From the NCBI GenBank assembly GCA_000431135.1, contig HF987821.1, forward strand, positions 1,928-7,079: 5,152 bases of DNA, written 5' to 3'. The DNA comes from Clostridium sp. CAG:590 (lineage in GTDB: Bacteria > Bacillota > Clostridia > Lachnospirales > Lachnospiraceae). Numbering within the stretch: the first letter of the stretch is position 1; every line of letters starts with the position of its first letter. The notes under the pieces were generated by a model. It worked only from the letters and a program-made list of their open reading frames with translations, was not told where the DNA came from and did no database searches. Position numbers and translations under genes: made by a program. Positions 1 to 5,152 of this stretch are shown piece by piece.

Positions 1-933
1 ATCAATCCCCTTTTCCTTAGCAACTGCGTATTGATTGTTCACAAATGAATCAATAATGGAATTCTGTGTATTCACAACAAACAAACCATTAAGTGAATCC
101 AACTCTGCCATTTGTTTCATATCCGATTCTAATTTTTCATACTCCCCTTTTTGTAATAATGTAAGAAGATTCAGCATCTGATGTTTCAGATCGTGCCGTT
201 TGACACGAATTTCCTGCATCATACTTTCTTTTTCATGCATATTCCGTTCTAACAATTGAAATTCCTTTTCATAAATCGCATTTTTCCTTTGCAGCTCCAA
301 ATTTTCTGAAAGTTGAATATAAATATTAAACACAATAATATTCAGCCCTAGTAAAATAAGTATACTCAATATTGTATTTGGATAGAATCCCTTGATTCCC
401 ATTTCATACTGTGCGTAAAAAATTCGATGTGCAAGAAACATACTCCCGAGTGGAAGTAACATCATCTTAAGATTTGTTTTCCATGACAATTCATGTATCA
501 TTTCATTCTTGAAAAACCACTGTAAAATTTTGATAATCATCAACATAATAAGATATGTTACAATCCCCCAAATATCCCCTTGTTTCTCTCGTCCCATTCC
601 AAACGCCAAAACCGCACAACCCACAAGCGCTTCTCCAAACATCCCCATTGCAACATATAAAAATGAAAATACAATTTTTTCTCCCATTCCTCCAATATAG
701 AAAAAACTTATTGTAAATAGAAATAATATAGTTGTTATTAACCGAATATATACCATATTGTCGGGTACATACCGTAACGCGAACTGGACAAGAACACTTA
801 TAAAATAAATATATAGAAAGATTCCTTTCATATTCTTTCTTTCAAAAAATATCTTAAAATATTCATACAGTACATAAGCAAACAACGATTCTGTAAGCAG
901 AACCATCACAACCCCCACCATCGTATCCGGCAT
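1..933 (-). CDS. AgrC-like (HPK10/GHKL) membrane sensor histidine kinase, C-terminus cut by window edge
   Basis: The frame is open from an ATG at 933-931 to position 1, giving 311 residues without a stop; the C-terminus lies outside the window. By eye the N-terminal 207 residues are strongly hydrophobic, with about six or seven membrane segments (roughly 5-24, 37-55, 62-80, 87-112, 121-141, 152-171, 186-207). A charged, coiled-coil-like linker follows (about 207-245), then the phosphoacceptor box RHDLKHQ with the likely autophosphorylated His at 247. This box form is typical of AgrC-type quorum-sensing or peptide-sensing kinases. The stretch NSIIDSFVNN (291-300) followed by AKEKGID fits the start of the GHKL ATPase domain; its N and G boxes are beyond the edge. 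The start is supported by GGAGGA at 946-941, 7 nt upstream, lying inside the end of the response regulator gene. It should phosphorylate that regulator. The signal sensed cannot be told from this sequence. Confidence 0.9.
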   Translation of the reverse strand, partial: MPDTMVGVVMVLLTESLFAYVLYEYFKIFFERKNMKGIFLYIYFISVLVQFALRYVPDNMVYIRLITTILFLFTISFFYIGGMGEKIVFSFLYVAMGMFGEALVGCAVLAFGMGREKQGDIWGIVTYLIMLMIIKILQWFFKNEMIHELSWKTNLKMMLLPLGSMFLAHRIFYAQYEMGIKGFYPNTILSILILLGLNIIVFNIYIQLSENLELQRKNAIYEKEFQLLERNMHEKESMMQEIRVKRHDLKHQMLNLLTLLQKGEYEKLESDMKQMAELDSLNGLFVVNTQNSIIDSFVNNQYAVAKEKGID

Positions 934-936
934 TTT

Positions 937-1668
937 CTAATCCTCCAATCTATTTGTCAGCTTTTGGATATATTTTGCATTCAGTTTCCTTTCGTATTCC
1001 CTGCTAATACTTAGTCTTTGCCCATCCGCAAGAACCACATGATCAAAACCTTTTTCGTATATATATCTCGAATTAACAAGAGCAGATTTATGTATTCTCC
1101 AAAAATCAATATCCATTGAAGACAATCTTTCCTCAACTTCATCTAACTTTCCGTAATGTACTCTGTTGGAACCATCCTTCATATATATTTTTATCGTTCT
1201 CTTGTCACTCATCAAATACAGAATATCATTGATTCGTATGCGATATGCTTTTCTTTTGTAATTATAGTCATAATACTGTTCGCCACTTTTCAGGATCTCA
1301 TATATCTGCTTGAAACATTTTCGAACTGCATCTTCATCAATTGGTTTTACTAAAAAGTCATACGGATGTACTTTATATACCCTTAATGCATAATTTTCAT
1401 GACTGGTAACATACACAATCAACAGATTACGATCGACTTCGCGGAGTTTTTCTGCAGTTTCTAACCCATTCATCCTTTGCATCTCTATATCTAAAAACAC
1501 AACGTCATATACAGAATTCGTCTTCCCCATATAATCAAGCAGGGTTGCTCCATCATAGAACACTTCAACCTCAATCTTTGCCTTTAACTCTCTGGCACAC
1601 TTTTCAAGTACGTCTTCCATATTCTGCGTTATCGATTCTTCATCATCACAAACCGCTATTCGTATCAT
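937..1668 (-). CDS. LytTR-family response regulator (AgrA/VirR type)
   Basis: A 243-residue cytoplasmic DNA-binding response regulator. Residues 1 to about 125 form a receiver domain with the acidic pair D8/D9, phosphoacceptor D60 (in VVFLDIEM), T88 and K108 (in LVKPI). Residues from about 140 to 235 form a LytTR DNA-binding domain, with typical features such as FWRIHKSALVNSRYI and the closing LSISREYERKL. The full length matches the AgrA/LytR family. I place the start at ATG 1668-1666, giving MIRIAVCDDE, because AGAGGT lies 7 nt upstream (1681-1676). The frame can be extended to a TTG at 1686-1684, but that would put the ribosome binding site inside the coding region. The gene is first in an operon with the histidine kinase: its TAG stop (939-937) is 3 nt before the kinase ATG, so the two are probably co-translated. 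It most likely relays the kinase signal to promoters carrying LytTR direct repeats; its targets are not identifiable here. Confidence 0.93.
   Translation of the reverse strand: MIRIAVCDDEESITQNMEDVLEKCARELKAKIEVEVFYDGATLLDYMGKTNSVYDVVFLDIEMQRMNGLETAEKLREVDRNLLIVYVTSHENYALRVYKVHPYDFLVKPIDEDAVRKCFKQIYEILKSGEQYYDYNYKRKAYRIRINDILYLMSDKRTIKIYMKDGSNRVHYGKLDEVEERLSSMDIDFWRIHKSALVNSRYIYEKGFDHVVLADGQRLSISREYERKLNAKYIQKLTNRLED
941..946 (-). promoter_or_regulatory. Ribosome binding site of the histidine kinase, inside the regulator gene
   Basis: GGAGGA on the minus strand, 7 nt before the kinase ATG at 933. It overlaps the last codons of the response regulator (Leu-Glu-Asp, then TAG), so ribosomes ending the regulator can restart on the kinase. 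This points to translational coupling of the pair. Confidence 0.75.
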
Positions 1669-1675
1669 TCCGTTT

Positions 1676-1681
1676 ACCTCT
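1676..1681 (-). promoter_or_regulatory. Ribosome binding site that decides the response regulator start
   Basis: AGAGGT on the minus strand, 7 nt before the ATG at 1668-1666. It supports the ATG start over an upstream in-frame TTG (1686-1684), which would leave this site inside the coding region and add six residues not expected before a receiver domain. Confidence 0.7.
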
Positions 1682-1769
1682 TTCAAGTGTAGTTTTCTTT
1701 CCCTTACAGATATGATAAATGTCCTCTGCCCTTTGCCCAGTTACTTTCTAGTTCTATAATTATACTTTA

Positions 1770-1798
1770 TTTATACTATTGCTTTTCTATTTTTGCAA
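1770..1798 (-). promoter_or_regulatory. Candidate sigma-A promoter of the two-component operon
   Basis: On the minus strand a -35 like TTGCAA (1798-1793) is separated by 17 bp from a -10 like TATAAA (1775-1770). Transcription would start near 1763, leaving a leader of about 95 nt before the regulator ATG. A perfect TATAAT (1764-1759) lies a few bases further downstream but has no convincing -35 at 16-18 bp. The surrounding 1687-1884 stretch holds no gene that I can support. Confidence 0.5.
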
Positions 1799-1884
1799 CT
1801 ACAAATAATCCGAAACTCTTTTCTGCAATAAAACTTTCACTACAAGTCAACATTTTCACAGCGGAAATTTATTTCAATCGCAAT

Positions 1885-1928
1885 AAAAATACCGACCACT
1901 CTGCTAGATTTCTAACCTCCGTGGTCGG
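1885..1928 (-). terminator. Rho-independent terminator of yebC
   Basis: On the minus strand a perfect 8-bp stem, CCGACCAC (1928-1921) with GTGGTCGG (1899-1892), is followed directly by the T-rich tract TATTTTTATT. The 21-nt apical region can fold further: GTTAG (1916-1912) pairs with CTAGC (1907-1903) around an AAAT loop, making a two-tier hairpin. The hairpin starts about 45 nt after the yebC stop. On the plus strand no T-run follows the hairpin, so it should act only on minus-strand transcripts. It insulates the downstream two-component operon from yebC transcription. Confidence 0.88.
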
Positions 1929-1971
1929 CATATATTGTTCCATTCGTCACATTTAACGATTCGATCCTATC

Positions 1972-2700
1972 TTATTCATCCCAATTGTGATATACAGCCT
2001 GCACATCATCATCTTCGTCAAGAAGATCAAGAATACGATTCATCTTCTTAATATCTTCTTCATTAGTCAGTTCTACATAAGTCTGCGGAACCATGGTCAC
2101 TTCTGCAGATGCCATTATAATCTTTTCATTCTCTAATGCTTCACGCACTGCCGAAAAATCATCCGGAGCTGTTAAGATCTCATAGCTATCCTCTTCGTCG
2201 GCAAAATCTTCTGCTCCTGCATCAAGCGCAATCATCATCAGATCATCCGCATCCATATCGCAATCTTCTTTCGCAACGATAATCTGTCCTTTCTGATCAA
2301 ACATGAAAGATACACATCCTGTTGTTCCTACATTACCACCACCCTTTGTAAATGCATTTCTTACGTTAGAAGCGGTACGGTTCTTATTATCAGTCAATGC
2401 ATCAACGATAATGGCTGTTCCATTTGGTCCGTATCCTTCATATGTAATGGATACATAATTCACAGAATTGGCATCACCGGCTGCTTTCTTAATTCCACGT
2501 TCAATCGTATCATTTGGCATATTGTTTGCTTTTGCTTTTGCAATGACATCACGAAGCTTTGAGTTATTATTCGGATCCGCTCCGCCTTCTTTTACAGCAA
2601 CCGCAATCTCTCTACCAATAATTGTAAATATCTTACCTCTTGCTGCATCATTTTTTTCTTTTTTATGCTTAATGTTCGCAAATTTTGAATGTCCTGACAT
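1972..2700 (-). CDS. yebC: YebC/TACO1-family protein
   Basis: A 242-residue cytoplasmic protein of the usual YebC length. It begins with the family signature MSGHSKFANIKHKKEKND and carries the conserved basic N-terminal helical region (about 1-80), the YEGYGPNGTAIIVD segment (about residue 90) and GGGNVGTTGCVSFMF. The C-terminal half is strongly acidic, and the protein ends in VYHNWDE. YebC proteins were long annotated as transcriptional regulators (PmpR in Pseudomonas). The mitochondrial homologue TACO1 is a translational activator, and recent bacterial work links the family to relief of ribosome stalling. Which role applies here cannot be read from sequence. The ATG at 2700-2698 has AGGAGT (2713-2708) 7 nt upstream. 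It appears to be a single-gene unit with its own terminator, divergent from the AAA+ ATPase operon. Confidence 0.96.
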   Translation of the reverse strand: MSGHSKFANIKHKKEKNDAARGKIFTIIGREIAVAVKEGGADPNNNSKLRDVIAKAKANNMPNDTIERGIKKAAGDANSVNYVSITYEGYGPNGTAIIVDALTDNKNRTASNVRNAFTKGGGNVGTTGCVSFMFDQKGQIIVAKEDCDMDADDLMMIALDAGAEDFADEEDSYEILTAPDDFSAVREALENEKIIMASAEVTMVPQTYVELTNEEDIKKMNRILDLLDEDDDVQAVYHNWDE

Positions 2701-2748
2701 ATTAACAACTCCTATCTTTTACTTTTACCTTATAGACACACAAACAAA

Positions 2749-2777
2749 ACTTTAACACACAATGCCTTATTTTTCAA
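2749..2777 (-). promoter_or_regulatory. Candidate promoter of yebC
   Basis: On the minus strand TTGAAA (2777-2772, five of six to the -35 consensus) is followed after 17 bp by TAAAGT (2754-2749, four of six). A TGT immediately before that hexamer gives an extended -10. Transcription would start near 2742, leaving a leader of about 40 nt. A second possible -10, TATAAG (2734-2729), lies closer to the gene but lacks a good -35. Confidence 0.45.
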
Positions 2778-2818
2778 GGGTTTTATGCAATCGATTTGCT
2801 TTACACCCCTCTATGCAT

Positions 2819-2847
2819 TTGACATGAATTTTATTCATCTATGTATT
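2819..2847 (+). promoter_or_regulatory. Candidate upstream promoter (P1) of the AAA+/LysR operon
   Basis: A perfect -35 TTGACA (2819-2824) is separated by 17 bp from TGTATT (2842-2847), four of six to the -10 consensus. One inverted repeat fills the spacer and a second covers the -10. Transcription would begin near 2854, giving a leader of about 70 nt. Confidence 0.5.
2824..2838. promoter_or_regulatory. Inverted repeat with LysR-type T-N11-A form (possible operator)
   Basis: ATGAAT and ATTCAT form a perfect 6-bp dyad around TTT. The inner T and A are 11 bases apart, matching the general LysR-type T-N11-A box. It lies in the spacer of candidate promoter P1. A LysR-family gene is the second gene of this operon, so autoregulation is plausible, but the site is A+T rich and the match may be chance. 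Confidence 0.35.
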
Positions 2848-2883
2848 GATACAACATAATATTTTTGATAATATATTGATATA
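2842..2883. repeat. Two similar perfect dyads 30 bp apart, candidate tandem operators
   Basis: TGTATTGATACA (2842-2853) and TATATTGATATA (2872-2883) each have perfect 5-bp arms around TG and differ only at one symmetric pair of positions (consensus TRTATTGATAYA). Their centres are exactly 30 bp apart, close to three helical turns. The first covers the P1 -10 and P2 -35; the second covers the end of the P2 -10 and the likely start site. This arrangement suits a dimeric repressor binding cooperatively, but no binding protein can be named from sequence. Confidence 0.45.
2846..2874 (+). promoter_or_regulatory. Candidate downstream promoter (P2) of the AAA+/LysR operon
   Basis: TTGATA (2846-2851, five of six) is separated by 17 bp from TAATAT (2869-2874), which is preceded by TGA, an extended -10 arrangement. 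GATAAT (2867-2872) is an alternative -10 with a 15-bp spacer. P2 overlaps the -10 of P1, so both would hardly be used at once. Confidence 0.4.
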
Positions 2884-2922
2884 CGGGTATCCCCAAAAAG
2901 ATATCGCCATTAGGAGGAGCAT

Positions 2923-4386
2923 ATGGATTCAGAAACCAAAACAATTTACGAATCTGCATTAGAGATTGCAGACAAAATAGACCGGCACATTGCCAAACAA
3001 CATACAACACTCGAAACAGTACACGAAATGCTGCGAATGGATCTCCGCAATTTTCTCATCTTTCTTACCATTGCGGATCACGTCATAGAAAAGGATGAAC
3101 TACGATACATCAACAAATCTCTCGGATACACTTTCGATCAGGAGACTTTGCGTAATTTTATAGCTAAGAGTGACATTGCCAGGGATAATTTTTTGAACGA
3201 TCCTCCTGCGTCATTACAGTATTTTCTCGACTACGCAAAGGATGAATTTATCGTCCATGAATCAAAATATTACGACATTAACAAATTATATATCTTAACA
3301 TTCCAGACGATTGGCGAGGACTTTTTAGCAACCTGCAGGCATATGGATCTGACAGAAGTGAATCAGCTGACCCGATATCGTTTTATGTTAGAAAGTAAGA
3401 TCCGTACTTATTCAAAAAGCGGCAAAATGTCCACCTCACAACCGGATAGCATTCCATTCGTTTCCCGCAACAAACAAAAGGAAAATAAAAGCGAATCCGA
3501 AGTTGACATTCCATTTATCGGAACCGTCACAGAGGCTTCTGCCACAAAAGATGATCTTGATTCCTTATTAAAACAGTTAAATGATCTGATTGGTCTGGAT
3601 TCCGTAAAAGAAGAAGTTACCGATCTCATCAATCTGCTAAAGATTGTTGAACTCCGTCAAAGAAACGGATTAAAGGCACCTTCTGTTACGAAGCATTTTG
3701 TATTCACGGGCAATCCCGGAACCGGTAAAACGACCGTTGCACGTCTGTTATCCCAGATATATTGTTCACTTGGCATCCTTTCAAAAGGACATCTGGTAGA
3801 GGTAGATCGTTCCGGACTGGTAGCTGCTTATATGGGGCAAACCGCTATCAAAGTAAAAGAAGTTGTTGACCGTGCAAAGGGTGGCGTTTTGTTTATCGAT
3901 GAAGCCTACGCACTTGCAAACGAATCCCGCGAGGGAGATTTCGGTCAGGAAGCTATTGATACATTAGTAAAAGCAATGGAAGATAATCGCGACGACCTGA
4001 TCGTAATCGTCGCCGGATATCCAAAAGAGATGGATACCTTTATCCAGACAAATCCCGGACTGAAATCCAGATTCCAGAAAACCATTTTCTTTCCGGATTA
4101 TAACGCAGAGGATCTCTTCCGCATATTCGAGAAATTCTGTAAAGAAAGTGATTATATGCTGAGTGACGAAAGTTGTATCTACTTAAAAGAAAAACTTGCT
4201 GATTTCAGCCAGCACACCGATCGTTATTTTGGAAATGCCAGAACGATCCGTAATTTCTTAAATATCGCCATCAGTGAACAGGCCAATCGCCTTCTTACAG
4301 AGAACACCACTTTCAAAGAAGATCTGGTCACATTGCAACCTATTGACCTTGCAACAATTTTTGAGAATAAGGAGGAGAACGCATGA
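2923..4386 (+). CDS. CbxX/CfxQ-type AAA+ ATPase with helical, TerB-like N-terminal domain
   Basis: A 487-residue protein with no signal peptide or membrane segment. The AAA+ module runs from about 215 to 460: Walker A GNPGTGKTT (263-271, K269), the pore-loop-like YMGQTA (303-308), Walker B VLFIDE (322-327), a sensor 1 region around VIVAGY (361-366), the arginine-finger-like NPGLKSRF (377-384, R383), and sensor 2 FGNART (436-441, R440). This is the CbxX/CfxQ family, which includes the rubisco activase CbbX, SpoVK and the N-terminally extended EccA; such proteins form hexamers that remodel partner proteins. All catalytic motifs look intact. Residues 1 to about 165 are mostly helical. The segment IADHVIEKDELRYINK (50-65) resembles the acidic-residue segment of TerB-like domains, a tentative call. 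A polar linker (about 165-210) joins the parts. The ATG is 5 nt after AGGAGG (2912-2917). No rubisco or ESX gene is nearby, so the client is unknown. Confidence 0.9.
   Translation: MDSETKTIYESALEIADKIDRHIAKQHTTLETVHEMLRMDLRNFLIFLTIADHVIEKDELRYINKSLGYTFDQETLRNFIAKSDIARDNFLNDPPASLQYFLDYAKDEFIVHESKYYDINKLYILTFQTIGEDFLATCRHMDLTEVNQLTRYRFMLESKIRTYSKSGKMSTSQPDSIPFVSRNKQKENKSESEVDIPFIGTVTEASATKDDLDSLLKQLNDLIGLDSVKEEVTDLINLLKIVELRQRNGLKAPSVTKHFVFTGNPGTGKTTVARLLSQIYCSLGILSKGHLVEVDRSGLVAAYMGQTAIKVKEVVDRAKGGVLFIDEAYALANESREGDFGQEAIDTLVKAMEDNRDDLIVIVAGYPKEMDTFIQTNPGLKSRFQKTIFFPDYNAEDLFRIFEKFCKESDYMLSDESCIYLKEKLADFSQHTDRYFGNARTIRNFLNIAISEQANRLLTENTTFKEDLVTLQPIDLATIFENKEENA
4369..4375 (+). promoter_or_regulatory. 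Ribosome binding site of the LysR gene, inside the AAA+ gene
   Basis: AAGGAGG lies 7 nt before the LysR ATG (4383) and within the last codons of the ATPase. Together with the ATGA stop/start overlap it fixes the start of the regulator and supports coupled translation. Confidence 0.8.
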
Positions 4387-5152
4387 CATTATTAGCTTAC
4401 CAGATATTCCAGACAGTCGTAGAACAGGGAAGCTTTCAACGGGCAGCAGAACTATTAAACCTGACCCCCTCTGCCATCAGCCATGCCATCTCTACCGCAG
4501 AAAAAGAATTAGGTTTTCCTTTATTTAACCGTAATAAAAATGGTGTTACCTTAACGAGCTATGGAGAAAATCTTCAGCCATACATATTGACTGTTCTAAA
4601 CAGTGATGCAAAATTACAACAGGCAATTCTGGAGTTCAATGGATTAACGCATGGTTCCGTGAAGATAGGAACATTTTCATCTGCCTGCAATAACTTTATT
4701 CCGGATATCGTAACTACATTTTCAAAACTGCATCCTAATATTGAGATCAAAATCTACCAGGGAACATATGACGATGTATATAATTGGATCAAAACCGGAG
4801 TTGTCGATCTTGGATTCCTTTCAGAGTCAAGTTGCAAAGACCTTCCGATCACCGCCCTATACGAGGATGATCTGTTATGTATTGTTCCAAAACATTTCAA
4901 AACAAAGCACAAGAATTACATCGAATTAACAGAGTTAGACGGTCAGAATTTCGTTTCCCAAAGTGAGAGCACAGATGCGGATATTCAAAAATTATTTCAA
5001 AAGTACCCGCTCACCATTCATTCATCCTGTCATGTTGTGGATGATTTGAGTACCATCGCCATGGTCGCTGCCGGTTTAGGTGTCTGTATCATGCCACGTT
5101 TGGTTATGCAAAATATTCCATATGAGGTAGATATGTACCCATTAAAACCTGC
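4383..5152 (+). CDS. LysR-family transcriptional regulator, C-terminus cut by window edge
   Basis: The frame runs from ATG 4383-4385 to the window end, giving 256 complete codons; family members are usually about 290-310 residues, so most of the protein is present. Residues 3 to about 62 form the LysR winged helix-turn-helix: YQIFQTVVEQGSFQRAAELLNLTPSAISHAI in two parts, then KELGFPLFNR and LTSYGENL. A linker helix (about 63-88) leads to the substrate-binding-protein-like effector domain, starting at GSVKIGTFSS (91-100). That domain includes the usual DLGFL (142-146), a LLCIVPK strand (164-170) and the VAAGLGVCIMP segment (228-238). Several Cys residues (102, 151, 166, 216, 235) are present; no redox role can be inferred. 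The first base of the start codon lies within the ATPase gene and its ATG overlaps the TGA stop. It probably responds to a small molecule and may control this operon; the ligand is not predictable. Confidence 0.93.
   Translation, partial: MTLLAYQIFQTVVEQGSFQRAAELLNLTPSAISHAISTAEKELGFPLFNRNKNGVTLTSYGENLQPYILTVLNSDAKLQQAILEFNGLTHGSVKIGTFSSACNNFIPDIVTTFSKLHPNIEIKIYQGTYDDVYNWIKTGVVDLGFLSESSCKDLPITALYEDDLLCIVPKHFKTKHKNYIELTELDGQNFVSQSESTDADIQKLFQKYPLTIHSSCHVVDDLSTIAMVAAGLGVCIMPRLVMQNIPYEVDMYPLKP

Noticed and set aside
509..700. Plus-strand open frame of 63 codons
   Set aside because: It lies wholly opposite the histidine kinase gene, has no ribosome binding site and a low-complexity, non-protein-like composition.
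1156..1353. Plus-strand open frame of 65 codons, hydrophobic
   Set aside because: It is antisense to the response regulator; the hydrophobic look comes from the complement of charged codons.
1691..1753. AGTT-containing motifs (1691, 1739, 1750) as possible LytTR binding repeats upstream of the regulator
   Set aside because: They do not fit the flanking LytTR consensus and their spacings (48 and 11 bp) differ from the usual 21-22 bp; they also lie downstream of the likely promoter.
2468..2755. Plus-strand open frame of 95 codons
   Set aside because: It is antisense to the highly conserved yebC N-terminus and has no recognisable start signals.
2764..2779. Small inverted repeat CCTT...AAGG as a terminator or regulatory hairpin
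   Set aside because: The stem is only 4 bp with a 7-nt A+T loop, too weak to support, and it overlaps the candidate yebC -35.
2787..2799. Imperfect palindrome around ATCGAT (GCAA...TTGC)
   Set aside because: It is asymmetric by one base and not placed on either candidate promoter; chance is the simplest explanation.
3408..3632. Minus-strand open frame of 74 codons
   Set aside because: It is antisense to the AAA+ gene linker region, with no ribosome binding site or known similarity.
4274..4528. Plus-strand open frame of 84 codons across the ATPase/LysR junction
   Set aside because: It is out of frame with both clear genes and gives an Arg-rich sequence typical of a shifted frame.
4741..4929. 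Plus-strand open frame of 62 codons
   Set aside because: It lies inside the LysR gene in another frame, without start signals.

Overview
The window looks like chromosomal DNA from a low-GC Firmicute, most likely a Clostridia/Lachnospiraceae-type gut anaerobe. The evidence is the A+T-rich intergenic DNA, strong AGGAGG-type ribosome binding sites on every gene, a YebC protein of clostridial style, and an AgrC/AgrA-type (GHKL plus LytTR) two-component system. This is read by eye; no database search was possible. There are five protein genes, two of them cut by the window edges. I saw no tRNA, rRNA, CRISPR array, insertion sequence or phage gene.

Left part, minus strand (1-1798): a two-gene signalling operon read right to left. 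A LytTR response regulator (937-1668) is followed after only 3 nt by a multi-pass membrane histidine kinase of the AgrC/HPK10 type (933 to beyond position 1). The kinase is cut before its ATPase domain. A candidate promoter (TTGCAA-N17-TATAAA, 1770-1798) lies upstream of the regulator. No AgrD-like peptide gene or AgrB-like protease is visible here; one could lie downstream of the kinase, outside the window.

Middle, minus strand (1885-2777): a single-gene unit for a YebC/TACO1-family protein. It has its own candidate promoter and a clear Rho-independent terminator that separates it from the signalling operon.

Right part, plus strand (2819-5152): a 222-bp intergenic region, divergent from yebC, precedes a two-gene operon. 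The first gene encodes a 487-residue CbxX/CfxQ-type AAA+ ATPase with an extra helical N-terminal domain that resembles TerB. Its stop codon overlaps the start of a LysR-family regulator (ATGA overlap), so the two are very likely translationally coupled. The regulator runs off the right edge.

The most interesting parts are the AAA+/LysR pair and its control region. Three perfect short inverted repeats sit at 2824-2838, 2842-2853 and 2872-2883, exactly across two overlapping candidate promoters. Two of them are near-identical in sequence and lie exactly 30 bp apart. A plausible reading is that the LysR protein, or another dimeric repressor, controls its own operon, whose other product is an ATP-driven remodelling protein of unknown client.
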